From Acanthosepion pharaonis (lineage: Eukaryota > Mollusca > Cephalopoda > Sepiida > Sepiidae), in NCBI GenBank assembly GCA_903632075.3, contig CAHIKZ030000807.1:1890001-1954000 (forward strand): 64,000 bases of DNA, given 5' to 3'. Within the stretch, counting starts at the first letter, position 1; each line of letters starts with the position of its first letter. This document shows, piece after piece, positions 42,162 through 52,709 of the stretch. The position numbers and the translations under genes are program-made. The notes beneath the pieces are model-generated. The model was not told the DNA's origin. It saw only the letters and a list, made by a program, of their open reading frames with translations, and did not search any database.

Positions 42162-43748
42162 GTGCGTTCTGCTTAATTATGCAAAGTAAATTTTTCATCT
42201 AACGTGTCAATAAATTCTGTTTTTTTCAGACTTGATACTTCTTACAGATTAAATTATACTTTCAGACAAGTAAATATGGTCAATGAAAAAAAGTTGTATA
42301 GTAACATAGTTCTTTTTCTCAAAGTATGTAAAAAGGCACAGTTTCAAGTGTTCGGTCTGATTAAGCAATCACCATATAAATCCTTAATATGGGTAAGAAA
42401 AAGGGTCTTACTGAAAACGATCATGCTGAAATTACTCACAGGCTTGGAAGTGGTCTGTCAATGCTAGAAATTTCAAAAAAGTTACATAGAGACCACCATA
42501 CAATCAAAGCATTCATCTTAGGCAGTAAATCATGCAGAAAGACACTTAAACAATCACATTTGCGAAAGTTAACTGCCAGACATCTTCGTAAAATTAAATA
42601 TGAAGTCTCAAAGAAACCGCATGAAACTAGTAAAAAATATTTGAAAGCGCTGGAGTGCCCAAAGTTGGTAAAACTACCCATTGTGAGGTCCTCAAGACCC
42701 TTGCCAAAGTGAAGAGTTCCATCAAGAGGCCCCCATTGAGCAAAGCAAACAAGATGAAAAGAGTTGAATGGGCACACAGGTACATGAAGATCAATTTTAG
42801 CAATGTGATTTTCACCGATGAGTGCCATGCTACCCTTGATGGGCCTGATGAGTGGTCATCTGGATGGGTGTTAAATGGTCGACCAGCAGGAGTACGCATT
42901 CGTCGACAAGAGGGTGGCGGAGGAGTGATGTTTTGGGCTGGGATCCGCTGAAATGAGCTAATAAGCCCACACAAAGTACCCAAAGGGCTTAAGCCAAATT
43001 CAAATGCATATTGTAGGCTTTTGGAAGATGCCTTCCTGCCCTGGCTGGATGAACAACCAATTCAGAAAAGAAGATCGTTGATATTTCAGCAGGATAATGC
43101 TCTAGTGCATAGATCAAGAGGCACCACCAATTGGCTATCAGACCATGGGTTCAAAGGGCAAAATTTAATGGTATGGCATCCAAACAGCCCTGATTTAAAT
43201 CCAATAGAAAATTTGTGGTCTATAGTCAAGAGGCGGATTAATGCTGAAAACAAGCAATTCACCAGCTTCGAAGTCCTGTGGAAAGCAATTGTAAGTGCTT
43301 GCCAATCAGTCAAACCTTCTGAAATTAAAACATTGACGTCAGCAGCGGACAGACGCCTCATAACGGTTTTGAAGAATGGAGGATGTCATGTTTGTTCGTA
43401 GCCGCATTATCAGACTTGTTTTGTTTTGTTTAACATGCTACACATAATGTAGGACTTAGAACACAATGTATTGTCATATGCGCCACAATTCGAATAATAA
43501 AATTTAGTATAAAATGTGTTTTTCTTGTTTTATTTTCCATTTGCATAATGAAAGTGAACACTAAATTAGGGCTTAAGTTCATAAATCATTAAAAAGAAGC
43601 ACGTTTTGTATATTTCGACAACTTAAATGATTGACAAAATAATAAAATAGTATCAACAACACTTTAGCTTTTATTCTTCAGAATATATTGCTTAACTTGG
43701 ATATTTTTAGGTAAAAATTAACTTTGCATAATCAAGCAGAACACACTG
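42160..43748 (+). mobile_element. Tc1 element with DD37E transposase, inserted in a TA array
   Basis: About 1,589 bp. Termini 'tagtgcgttctgcttaatta' (from 42,160) and, read inward from 43,748, 'cagtgtgttctgcttgatta' share about 25 of 29 bases. The left end sits at the edge of a 46-bp (TA)n array, and the right is followed by 'tatatatag', consistent with a TA target inside the array. It carries one transposase region with a frameshift and one stop. Confidence 0.92.
42389..43401 (+). pseudogene. Tc1-like DD37E transposase, nearly intact pseudogene
   Basis: Begins 'MGKKKGLTENDHAEITHRLG' with helix-turn-helix text 'ISKKLHRDHHTIKAFI'. The frame changes in an A6 run at 42,632-42,637 and continues as 'VPKVGKTTHCEVLKTLAKVK' and 'MKRVEWAHRYMKINFSNVIF'. 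The catalytic residues are present: FTDEC (first Asp), FQQDNALVHRS (second Asp) and SPDLNPIENLWSIV (Glu), with 37 residues between the last two. A GGGG segment follows the first motif. One TGA at 42,949-42,951 interrupts the frame. Total length is about 337 codons, as for the 1.2-kb element. Two lesions only, so this is the youngest autonomous-type transposon remnant here. Confidence 0.93.
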
Positions 43749-43785
43749 TATATATAGAATATCTTTCTTTACCAACATGTTTCAT

Positions 43786-44058
43786 TATATATATATATAT
43801 GCAAACTTCATTAAATATGACAGACAAGGTGCTTTGATTAAATTTTTTATATAATTTCTCATATGGTCTTATAATTTTTTTTTTCAGTAGATAAATTATA
43901 CAAAAACTGTTCAAATGTCATAATTTTCTGAGTGCATTCAACTATACATTTAGCCATTTTCAAGGATATATATTAATTGTTAAGTGGAACTAGATTGTTG
44001 TATTTAGTATTATAGAATATTTTATTTTCAAAACGCAGTCAACATATTGTGCCCATAA
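43786..44058 (-). mobile_element. Penelope-like 3' end in minus orientation (copy 2, inverted arm)
   Basis: A short (TA)n at 43,786-43,800 is followed by the 3' terminal text read on the minus strand ('MAKCIVECTQKIMTFEQF', 'SKHLVCHI'), back to 'GHNMLT' near 44,055. It meets the plus-oriented copy head to head at about 44,058. Confidence 0.75.
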
Positions 44059-45184
44059 AAAGGAGTTTACTTTCTTAGATGTTCTTGTTGATTTTAGTAT
44101 AATACATTTACAACTTCAATTTATAAAAAAAATACCAGTACATACTCTTACTATCTTCATTTCTCTCATGAATTCCCTTTTAGGTTATAAAATGGATGTT
44201 ATTAAAATTTTCCTCAAGAGAGTGCACAAGAATTCCTCCTCTCGCATGCTTTCTTTAAAGAATTAAATAACGTTAAACAGATGCTTATCAATAACAGATT
44301 TTCAAATCAATTGTTGGACTTGCATATTAGGCTTTTTCTATCTAAAGTAGCTAATAGCAATGATGAGAATACAAACATAAACAATAGAATTAATATTTTT
44401 TTAAAAATCAGATGAATGACAAATACAGACAAACTGAAACTAAGATTAAGAACATTGTAAAAAAATGCACAACATCAGTAGACAATACCAAAAAAATTAA
44501 ACTAATTATTTATTACAAAAAATTTAAAACCAGCAATCTTATAATTAAAAATAATAATTCACCTCTTAGATCAAAATTAAATAAAATAAATATTATTTAG
44601 AAATTTAAATGTCCATTAAGGAATTGTGTTCCTGATTAATCAAAATTCATAAACAATTATATGGGCCACACCACAACATGTTTAACAAGAAGACTCATGC
44701 TACATCTTTCTGGCCATAGCACAATTAGGTCTCATTTAAATACTCATGTTGACCTACCAGACCCTATTCACAAAATACTTGTTGATAATACAAATATAAT
44801 AACATGTCTACATGTAAAAAAATAGGCTAAAAATAATGGAAGCCTTATTAATAAAAACAGAATACAAACACTTAGTAATATCAACTATGAACATGGACAC
44901 AATATGTTGACTGTGTTCTGAAAATAAAACATTCTATAATACTAAATACATACATACAACAACCTATTTCCAGTTAACAGCTAATATATTTCATCCTTGA
45001 AAATGGCTAAATGTATAGCCACAAGTGCTTTGAAAAATCTAACATTTGGTCAGTTTTTGTATAATTTGTCTATTAAAAAGAAAAATATTATAAGATCATA
45101 TAAGAAATTATATAAAAAACTTAAAGCACTTTATCTGTCATATTTAATGAAGCTTGCATGAAAGAAGAATTGCAGCCTAAATTT

Positions 45185-45224
<40 letters not shown>
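44059..45224 (+). mobile_element. Penelope-like element, RT C-terminal and GIY-YIG part (copy 2)
   Basis: Reads 'KEFTFLDVLVDFS', 'LLGYKMDVIKIFLKRVHKNS' (post-palm RT region), a run at 44,412-44,600 with 'IKNIVKKCTTSVDNTKKIKL', then 'CPLRNCVPD', 'KFINNYMGHTTTCLTRR', 'LMLHLSGHSTIRSHLNTHVD', 'ILVDNTNI' and 'NINYEHGHNMLT'. The 'NNYIG' and 'THxxxHL' pattern is the GIY-YIG endonuclease of Penelope retroelements, with Met for Ile here. The 3' end meets (TA)n at 45,188-45,224. Several stops; the RT palm is absent. Confidence 0.88.
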
Positions 45225-45226
<2 letters not shown>

Positions 45227-45412
45227 GAAATGGACAAAGACCAACAATCATTTTTTAAGACATAGAAATTTTCATAGAAAAGGATGCATATTTTCTATGA
45301 AAATTTCTTGGACATTCCGGGCGGTAAATGTTTTTAATACTGTTTATTATAAACAGAGCATTTACTTAAATATTTGTATCTATAAAAAGAATGTACAAAC
45401 ATAAAAAAATGT

Positions 45413-45417
<5 letters not shown>
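45225..45417. other. Spacer with a 17-bp perfect hairpin
   Basis: Arms 45,265-45,281 and 45,291-45,307 pair perfectly around a 9-base loop. Part of the remainder is an inverted, diverged relative of the AT-rich repeat at 40.25 and 40.59 kb. Confidence 0.7.
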
Positions 45418-45466
<49 letters not shown>

Positions 45467-45525
45467 ATACTATAGTATGCAATATTTCTAGGGAAAAGTG
45501 CTCAGTATCAGGTATAAAGCATGTG
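45418..45525 (+). mobile_element. (TA)n array joined to a Penelope 5' fragment
   Basis: The array 45,418-45,463 leads to 'aaaagtgctcagtatcaggt' and 'gcatgtgcaaatataaaa', matching the block at 41,965-42,020. Confidence 0.7.
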
Positions 45526-45639
45526 CAAATATAAAAAACCATACCAAATCTTGGAGACTTTTTCTGCTGACTTTCAATAGATTTAGAGGATTTTTTTGAT
45601 ACATATAAAGTTTTAAGTTTTTTTTTCTTATCAATTCAC

Positions 45640-45860
45640 CACAAGCAAGGCAATAATGCTACTAAGGTGCAAGGGGTTGCTGGGAGTGAAAGAGAATGTG
45701 ATGACTTTAGAAGGAATCAGAATCCGAATCCTAAGCAAGAAGCAAGAGATAAACCTCTACTCCTGTTCAAAAAACTGGAGGAGTGTGAACCAGGCAATAG
45801 GCAAACCTATCAACTCCTATTATTAAAGATAAGATTCCACCTGGAACGTCCATAGGTAAT
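45640..45860 (-). repeat. LINE 3'-end repeat, second copy
   Basis: 'caccacaagcaaggcaataa', 'gatgactttagaaggaatca' and 'ctactcctgttcaaaaaact' follow the order of 9,735-9,930. Confidence 0.55.
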
Positions 45861-46139
45861 CCAAATTAAAACAACTATTTTTATGTTACCTGAACAATAA
45901 TGCAAAGAATGAATTGTTTGCTTTTATTCAGCTCCTCTCTTCCAATGATCTTTTATTCACTGTTATCAAAACTGGTTCAGAATGACTGGCATTTGGGCAA
46001 GAATAGGATCAGGATATTTTACTCGGACTTATTTTCAGCATAGTTTGAATTATGTGCTTCCTTGATCTTTGCCTTTAACTCAGTGTTAGATGACAAAGGC
46101 TATCCACTCCCCAACCCATCTCACTGAGCACAATCTCTT

Positions 46140-47870
46140 ATTTTTATTATAGCCCAGGGGAAAGTCTCAAGACTTGTCAAAAGTTTTGAACCTAAGGAGG
46201 CTACTAGTCCAGATAAAATTCCAGTGGTTTTCCTTATGAATATTAATCTGGAGTTATCTCAGATCTTAGCAAAATTATTTAGCTACATGAATAAGAAATC
46301 CTTCTCAAGTCTGTGGAAGGTATCAACTGCATGCCCTGTTTTCAAGAATGTGGGTAAGCACTCACCCACCTCACAATATAGTCCTATCAGCCCCCTCAAT
46401 GTCATTAGCAAACTTTTGTAAGCTATAATCAACAAGAAAGTTTGCTGATCACCTCAGTAGGGACAACCTCTTGAGCAACAAACAGTACAGGTTTTGTTCA
46501 ACCAAGTCCACTGCTGATATCCTAACTGCCATTACTCACAAAATCAGTGAGGCACTAAAGAACAAATATGTCTCAAGGATGATTGCATTAGATATTTCAA
46601 AGGTCTTTGATAAGGTGGGGCATAAAGGTTTACTGCACAAGCTCTTTAGCTATGCCATCACTGAAAGAGTCTTCTCAATTATCAAGTCATTTCTAATGAG
46701 TAGATCCCTGAAGATAATTGTTAACAGCCAATCATCTGAGGTCCAAACAATCAACATTGGTGTCCCCAAAGATTTGCTTCTCAGTCCAACTCTCTTTCTA
46801 CTTTATATAAATTTGTGAATATCTGTACTGATGATACATCAGTATATGGGTGAAACCTCCAAAACTCTACCTTATTGGAGCTTGGCAGTTTATATCTCAT
46901 TGAACTGTTATAAATCCTAGTGATGATAATATTATGCCTTGCTTAGGCTACTCACTGTAACATCATTAGAATTCTCTCTGATTCCAACAGACTCCTACTG
47001 ACTCACTTGAGTTCTTTATTTTCAGGTGTTTTGCCTAGTTCATTTGTGTTACCGGAGGTGTCTTATTTATTCCACAACACTAAACTTGTTCTAAACAGCT
47101 CAGTCGGTGAAAAACTGGCTGGTCAAATTCAGTGCCTCAAAAACCAAACTAATGACATTCCATCATCATCAAGTGGACTCAGAACTTTCACTGATCATGA
47201 TGAACTGATGTTCCCTCATGGAAGCCCTATGACTTGAGTGTCTATTAAAACTCAACACAGACCACAAATGGAACTCATATATATGATCCATCACCAAAGA
47301 TGCTAGAAAGACAGTTAGTTCCCTGTGCTGCTCCAGTAAGTACCTGACACTCCTACTATCCTCTACCTTTACAAGAGCCAGATCAGGCTGAAAATGGTTT
47401 ACATCTGCTATATATGATTTGGAGCTACCCAATCTGCACTTTCCTGTCTTGATAGAGCCCCAGAACATCTCCACGTCCTTGTGGATGACAAATTATTTTC
47501 CACTCTTCAATCCCTTCCTCCCACTATTTCCATGGAAAGTGTTTAGATATACCACATTCCTTAGTTCCATCAGTTTTAACCTTCACGGCTAAGAGCTTCC
47601 ATATCAAGCACATTGTAGCAAACCACCCTCATTCCCTTTGTATTCCACTGGTGAGATGTAAGTTCCACTTGAGCAGCTTCTTCCTACAAACTCCTGCTTT
47701 GTGGAACTGACTCCCAAGAGAATGCTTCCCTGATTACTATAATCTTGTTCAATTCTAAGGTTAACCGTTATCTTCCCTACATAACTCCATAAGCTGTGCC
47801 TCTTATTCTGTAACTCTCTATCTTCAGTGGTTCTTGCATCTTCTACAGAGTAAACATCACTGTAAAAAAA
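46140..47870 (+). mobile_element. LINE-A: CR1/jockey-type LINE, best copy in the window
   Basis: About 1.7 kb from the RT fingers to the 3' end. In order: 'KSFEPKEATSPDKIPVVFL', 'LWKVSTACPVFKNVGKHS', then the palm frame (46,471-46,818), a decayed YADD, thumb text around 47,090-47,240, 'YICYIWFGATQSALSCLDRA' (about 47,400-47,460) and the C-terminal 'LCGTDSQENASLI' near 47,700. It ends near 47,870 in 'aacatcactgtaaaaaaaac'. The 5' half with the endonuclease is missing, as is usual for truncated LINE insertions. Confidence 0.88.
46471..46848 (+). pseudogene. LINE-A reverse transcriptase palm domain remnant
   Basis: Reverse transcriptase of a non-LTR retrotransposon. The open frame reads 'SNKQYRFCSTKSTADILTAI' (motif 2a region), 'MIALDISKVFDKVGHKGLLH' (motif A, catalytic Asp present), 'SFLMSRSLKIIVNSQSSEVQ' and 'INIGVPKDLLLSPTLFLLYI'. 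The last is motif B, in which the family's GVPQGS has become GVPKDL. After a stop at 46,818, another frame gives TDDTSVYG (46,826-46,848), the motif C that should be YADD. The Q and G changes in motif B and the Y-A to C-T-like change in motif C would abolish activity even without the stop. Confidence 0.88.
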
Positions 47871-47874
47871 ACAA

Positions 47875-48165
47875 TTTGCAATCTTGCTATTGTCAAAAAA
47901 GAGGTTTTTTAACCTGAGTAACTATTTCTGCCAATATCTACATGCATATAATACAACCCCACTGTTTTGCTTTTAATTTTCATTCAAGATTTATTGCATT
48001 ATACACAAGAAAATACACTATTTAATGCCATACCTGGAAATTAACAAATACTCATTCATGCTAGTAGCAGGTTTTGAGTTATATACCTTTCCAAATTACT
48101 GTATGTGTTGTGATTAGATTTAACTCTTCAGTTCTGTTTAACACTAAAAAAACATTTAGCTTGTT
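47875..48165. other. Unassigned stretch
   Basis: Nothing recognised between the LINE-A tail and the 59-bp array. Confidence 0.4.
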
Positions 48166-48169
48166 TTTA

Positions 48170-48770
48170 TATTAAAGAGCTTATGAAACTTTCAATAACC
48201 TCTACTCTTTAGATCCAGTATGTTTTTTATTAATGAATTCACAAAACTTAGAAGGTCTTGTGAATTCATTAATAAAAAAACTTACTCTAAAAAACTTACT
48301 CTAAATCCAATGCGTTTTTGAGTGTATGAAGCCTTCAGAAAGTACTACTCTTTAAATTCAATGTATTTTTTTATTAATGACTCCATGAGACATTCAATAA
48401 GTGCTCTTCTTTAAATCCAATGTATTTTTGTATTAATGGCATCATGGGAACTTCAATAAACCTTAGTCTTTAAATCCAATGTATTTTTGTATTAATGACA
48501 TCATGGGAACTTCAATAAACCCTATTCTTTAGAGCTAATGTGTTTTTATATTAATGACTTCATGAGTCTTTCAATAAACCCTAGTCTTTAAATCCAATGT
48601 ATTTTTGTATTAATGGCATCATGGGAACTTCAATAAACCCTATTCTTTAGATCTAATGTGTTTTTATATTAATGACTTCATGAGTCCTTCAATAAACCCT
48701 AGTCTTTAAATCCAATGTATTTTTGTGTTAATGACTTTCTGTGACCTTCAATAAGCTTATTATGATATAT
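48170..48770 (+). repeat. 59-bp tandem array with two alternating unit types
   Basis: About nine units. The 'tcttta' anchors near 48,408, 48,467, 48,526, 48,585, 48,644 and 48,703 are spaced exactly 59 bp. Type a has 'ttaaatccaatgtatttttg' and 'catcatgggaacttc'; type b has 'agaKctaatgtgtttttata' and 'cttcatgagtc'. The order from 48,408 is a-a-b-a-b-a, with more diverged units upstream. Confidence 0.95.
48223..48279. repeat. 22-bp perfect hairpin at the array edge
   Basis: Arms 48,223-48,244 and 48,258-48,279 are exact reverse complements around a 13-base loop. The left arm is part of an array unit ('ttattaatgaattcac'). Confidence 0.95.
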
Positions 48771-48779
48771 TGTTAATTA

Positions 48780-49550
48780 TGTTGAAAGGATTAAAATTGT
48801 ACCACTGAAATGCTGACTACCATATTCCTCCTAATGTCTCTAGGTACACCTGGCAAAAGTTAATATAATACCAACATTGATTAGAATATTCTGAAATGTT
48901 CTTAATTTCTTTTAATAAAGGTATTTCTCTGTCTATGACTAACTGTAATATATGTAGGTTGGATGATAATGCTTTTTTTTCCAAGACCTGAATCTACTAA
49001 ATTTATTGTTTTTTTTGTTTTTGTTTTTTTCCTTATTTGATTCTTTTTTAATGAGTGGAATCTAATGGGAAGGATTTTCTGACATTTGCCAAGAGCTAGA
49101 ATATCTTCATAAGTTTTAATTATTTCTTTTGTTTTAATTAAGTCCATGCAAGCCTCTCGATTATCTTAAAGCACTGCTGGGAGAATGCTGGAATCATTAA
49201 GTTCCATGATTTATGCAAAAAGAAAAAGAATAAAATAAAACCTAATTGCTTACTCATTAATTTTGTCAGAACAATAACCTCACTACTATTGTTCATCCAA
49301 GATTTGAAGAACTCTATTTTAAAATGATCTATTCATAGGGTCAGCTGTATTTGAGTCTTGTACCACAAATGTCTTCTTATTTTAGAAATTTTCAGGATAC
49401 AAGCACACATGTATATGAATTTATAGGCATCAATGAATCATCTTGAATGTAATGCTTCACCCAGGCTGTTTCTGGGAAATGTTACGGAAGATAATGATAT
49501 AGAGAATGTTTCCTTAATAATTAGAGAGTGACAACTCATCACTACTAGAT
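48780..49550. other. Unassigned stretch (~770 bp)
   Basis: An 81-codon Lys-rich minus-strand frame at 48,902-49,147 shows no family. Nothing else recognised. Confidence 0.4.
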
Positions 49551-49559
49551 ATAAGAATA

Positions 49560-49880
49560 TATACAGCAGTTGTTCTGATGAGCTTTTTTCCTTAGTGCCT
49601 CAACTACATGAACTTAAACGTGATACTAGATTGGCAACTAAGTCTCACTGTTTTTACTATTGAAATAGCCGGAGGTTCACTGTCATGTATGAGACAATTT
49701 TTCTCTCCAGAATCTATGTAACATATCTATGTAACATATCTATGTCTACCATTTATTCATGCTTAGAATATTGCTGCCATATATGGTCTGGTGCCCCTGC
49801 TATTTACCTGGAGCTCATTAATAAGATTGAAAGAAGAACCAGCAATATTATAGGTACTGATCTGGTGACTTAGCTTCAGT
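49560..49880 (+). mobile_element. LINE-B fragment, rearranged
   Basis: 49,560-49,670 gives the late C-terminal segment ('gatactagattggcaactaa'). 49,685-49,873 then gives an earlier segment, 'SCLEYCCHIWSGAPAIYLEL' and 'NKIERRTSNIIGTDLVT'. The order is reversed compared with other copies, so two pieces are joined. A (TA)n array follows at 49,884-49,908. Confidence 0.8.
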
Positions 49881-50019
49881 CAGATATATATATATATATA
49901 TATATATAGCCATCCACAGACAAATTGTTTCACTGCATCACAGCTCATCAGTGTGGCTAGACGTCCAGGTGCCTCTGTGTGTGTATACATACACATATAT
50001 ATATATCTTAATTTTATTA

Positions 50020-51079
50020 GTCAATGTCATCTCAGATATAGGTGTTATTAAAAATTTCCTTATGAGGTTGCATGAGAATTCAAACTCTCATCTGCTTTTC
50101 TTTAAAAACTTTAATAATATGAAACAAACACATGTTAATAACGATTTTCCAAACCATCTTATAGATTACCATATCAGACATTTTTTTTCTAAGGTAACCA
50201 ATAGCAACACAAAACACAGAAAAAAAACAATAACATTAACATTTTCTACAAAAATCAAATGCCTAGTAACTATAAGCAAGATGAATCTTTACTTAGAAGA
50301 ATTATAAAGAAATATATAACTTCAATTGGCAAAAACAAGAAAATTAAATTATTTATTATAAAAAATTTTAAACTGCTAATCTCATTGTCAAAAATAATAA
50401 TTCACCTGCAAGATCCAAATTACAGAGAATGAATATTTTATTTATGAATTTACATGTCCCTTAAGGAGCTGTGTTCCTGACCAGTCTAAATTTGTAAATA
50501 ATTATATTTGATATTCTGCAATTTGCTTAACAAGAAGAACCACGTTACATCTTTCTGACTATAGCTCAATTAGGTCTCATTTAAATACACATGGAGACCT
50601 ATCAAACTCTATCTGTAACATACTTGTTGATAATACAAATTAATAGTCTCATCCACATGTACAAAAAGGCTAAAAATAATGGAAGCATTATTAATAAAAA
50701 AGAAAAAGCCAACACTCAATAATATGAACTATAAACATAGCCACAATGTGCTAACCATGTTTGGAAAATAAAACATTCCTATAATTCTAGATACATACAT
50801 TAAACAATCAATGTATTCAGTTAAGTAAAATAAAATTCATCCTTGATAATGGATAAAAGTATAACTGAAATTGTATGGATACATAAAATATTCAGACAAT
50901 TTTTACTTAATTTATGTTCTGTGAAGAAAAAATTATAAGAACACATGAAAAATTATATAAAAACTTAACCACAGCACTTTGTCAGTCGTTTTTAATGAAA
51001 CTTGCATAAAAGAGGGATTGCCTCCCAATACACACACACACACACACACACATATATACACATACACACATCTATATGT

Positions 51080-51144
<65 letters not shown>
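50020..51144 (+). mobile_element. Penelope-like element, copy 3, ending in CA/TA arrays
   Basis: Reads 'DIGVIKNFLMRLHENSNSHL', 'HVNNDFPNHLIDYHIRHFFS' and 'VTNSNTKHRKKTITLT' (RT C-terminal part). A degenerate GIY-YIG region follows ('FTCPLRSCVPDQSKFVNNYI', 'LTRRTTLHLSDYSSIRSHLN', 'ILVDNTN'), then the 3' tail 'SSLIMDKSITEIV', 'IIRTHEKLYKNL' up to about 51,030. There (CA)10, (ATAC)n and (TA)n arrays run to 51,144. The frame at 49,951-50,307 is open for 118 codons; later frames are broken. Confidence 0.87.
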
Positions 51145-51149
<5 letters not shown>

Positions 51150-51152
<3 letters not shown>

Positions 51153-51780
51153 TACATACTTATATACACCTTATATTTTATGTATGTGGATATAGATGTG
51201 ATGTATGTGTATTGAAGTATTTTTAAACATCTGCACCGAATGAAAGGCAACATTTTTTTTCTTGTGTTAGGGCCTGGCTTGAGTAAATCAGATCCTTTGC
51301 TCAGCCCAAAGGAATCATAGGTGACATTTCCAAATGTAGATTGACATTTAATTCCCACAAGTGAAGAGTCCTTTTATATGTCAACAAAATGTTCTTTATA
51401 TTAATATTTCTTTGACAAACTATTCAGTCATAAGTTGACATATTGAAATGAATATTTTTTTCTGTTTAATCTTTTCTTGCCAATGGCACAGAAGGGAAAT
51501 CTCACCAGATTTCCCAAACTAGCTTTCCATAAGACTCAAGCTGTGAATTCCCATTTTATAACTGATTTGGCAATTATTAAAATCGAATAAGGTTGCAACT
51601 AGAAGGGCAAGGACTGATGACTTCATATTATACTCTAGAATGTTTGACTGACCAATCATTTAGAAAGAAATGCATCCAAAATACTTTCTTATTTGGAATC
51701 AATTATTTCTTTTGTTACTTAAGAATTTCTGTTGTGAATAACCTTGAAAAATCTTAAATCATTTTATTTTTTAATTTAAT
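51150..51780. other. Unassigned stretch
   Basis: No recognised element. Minus-strand frames are microsatellite read-through. Confidence 0.4.
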
Positions 51781-51782
51781 TT

Positions 51783-52150
51783 TTTTTAATCATTTCCTAC
51801 CAAGCAAAGTGATAATATCACTAAGGGGCTACTGAATGTGAAAGAGAACCAGAAGACTTTAATGAGGAGACAGGATAAAAAGGTGGATAGAATTCAGGAA
51901 GACAAAAGTTGATGATGGATGCTGCATTTAATCTTTAAAGATTGTTGATGGCAGGGAAGCATTTTTTGTAGATTTTAGGTGGTAAGGAAGCAAGAAACCG
52001 GAAGAGAGTTCCACAGGCAAGAAAAGAAACTAATAGAACTTAGGTTTACATCTAGCTATTTCAAAAGCTAGTTGCCATTTTAGTTTATGCTTAAATTCAT
52101 GCAGTTAGGGTATTCAAGGAGGAGAACACATTAGAACAGTAATATTATCA
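51783..52150 (-). mobile_element. LINE-B 3' fragment
   Basis: 'tcatttcctaccaagcaaag', 'agagttccacaggcaagaaa' and 'tttacatctagctatttcaa' keep the LINE-B 3' order on the minus strand, with an extra ~40-bp insertion near 51,965-52,000. Confidence 0.7.
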
Positions 52151-52159
52151 TCATCATCA

Positions 52160-52525
52160 GTCCTGGGTGTGGGTCATAGGGTCGCTACACAGCTGAGCTT
52201 CTGACTAGCCTCCTGCATATATCTTATTTGCATACCAATATCTGAGCTTCTTGGAAGCATTTTGCTCACTGATATTGTCAGCCTATTTTTTATACTGTCT
52301 TCCATTGTTTCTTTCATATATGGTGGCATCTTGTAGGATGGCAGTGAAAATATTATTGGTTCTTATATGTCCACACCATTTAAATTTCTATTCTATAGCA
52401 GTGGCTATAAGGTCTTCAACAAGCCTATTTCTTGTTTGATTTAGTCTACACAGGAGTTATGTTTGGTTCACGGTTTTCTCAGCGTTCTTCTATAGAACCA
52501 TATTTCTGTTGCTTCAAGCTTCTTC
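52160..52525 (-). mobile_element. RTE-like LINE C-terminal fragment
   Basis: The minus strand reads 'KLEATEIWFYRRTLRKP', then 'IKQEIGLLKTL', 'NRNLNGVDI', 'MKETMEDSIKN' and a terminal 'ATL', stop, 'PTPRTDDDD'. 'EAFEMWFYRRMLRI' is the typical text of this family, so identification is good even though the frame is broken. Confidence 0.75.
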
Positions 52526-52607
52526 TTCATCTGTAAGGAGGTTGTCCAGCATTAACTGTCACATAGGAGGACTGATATTATGCGACAGTTCCGTACTCTT
52601 TTCTTTG

Positions 52608-52704
52608 TTTCTAATGAAATTATTCTGTTTCTTAATACTTTGCTTAGTTTTTGGAATTTCTAATGAAATTATTCTGTTTCTTGATACTTTGCTTAGCTTT
52701 TGGA
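52608..52704 (+). repeat. 49-bp tandem duplication
   Basis: 'ctaatgaaattattctgttt' occurs at about 52,610 and 52,660, each followed by 'ttaatactttgcttag' or a one-base variant. Confidence 0.9.
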
Positions 52705-52709
52705 AGGCA

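Noticed and set aside
42436..42983. Minus-strand frames of 118-130 codons across the 42-kb transposase
   Set aside because: Antisense shadows of the Tc1 transposase, whose motifs lie on the plus strand.
47169..47474. A 101-codon minus-strand frame inside LINE-A
   Set aside because: It is the antisense shadow of LINE-A thumb and C-terminal coding text on the plus strand.
48408..48770. Evenly spaced repeats that might suggest a CRISPR array
   Set aside because: There are no unique spacers; the whole 59-bp unit repeats, and the context is eukaryotic.
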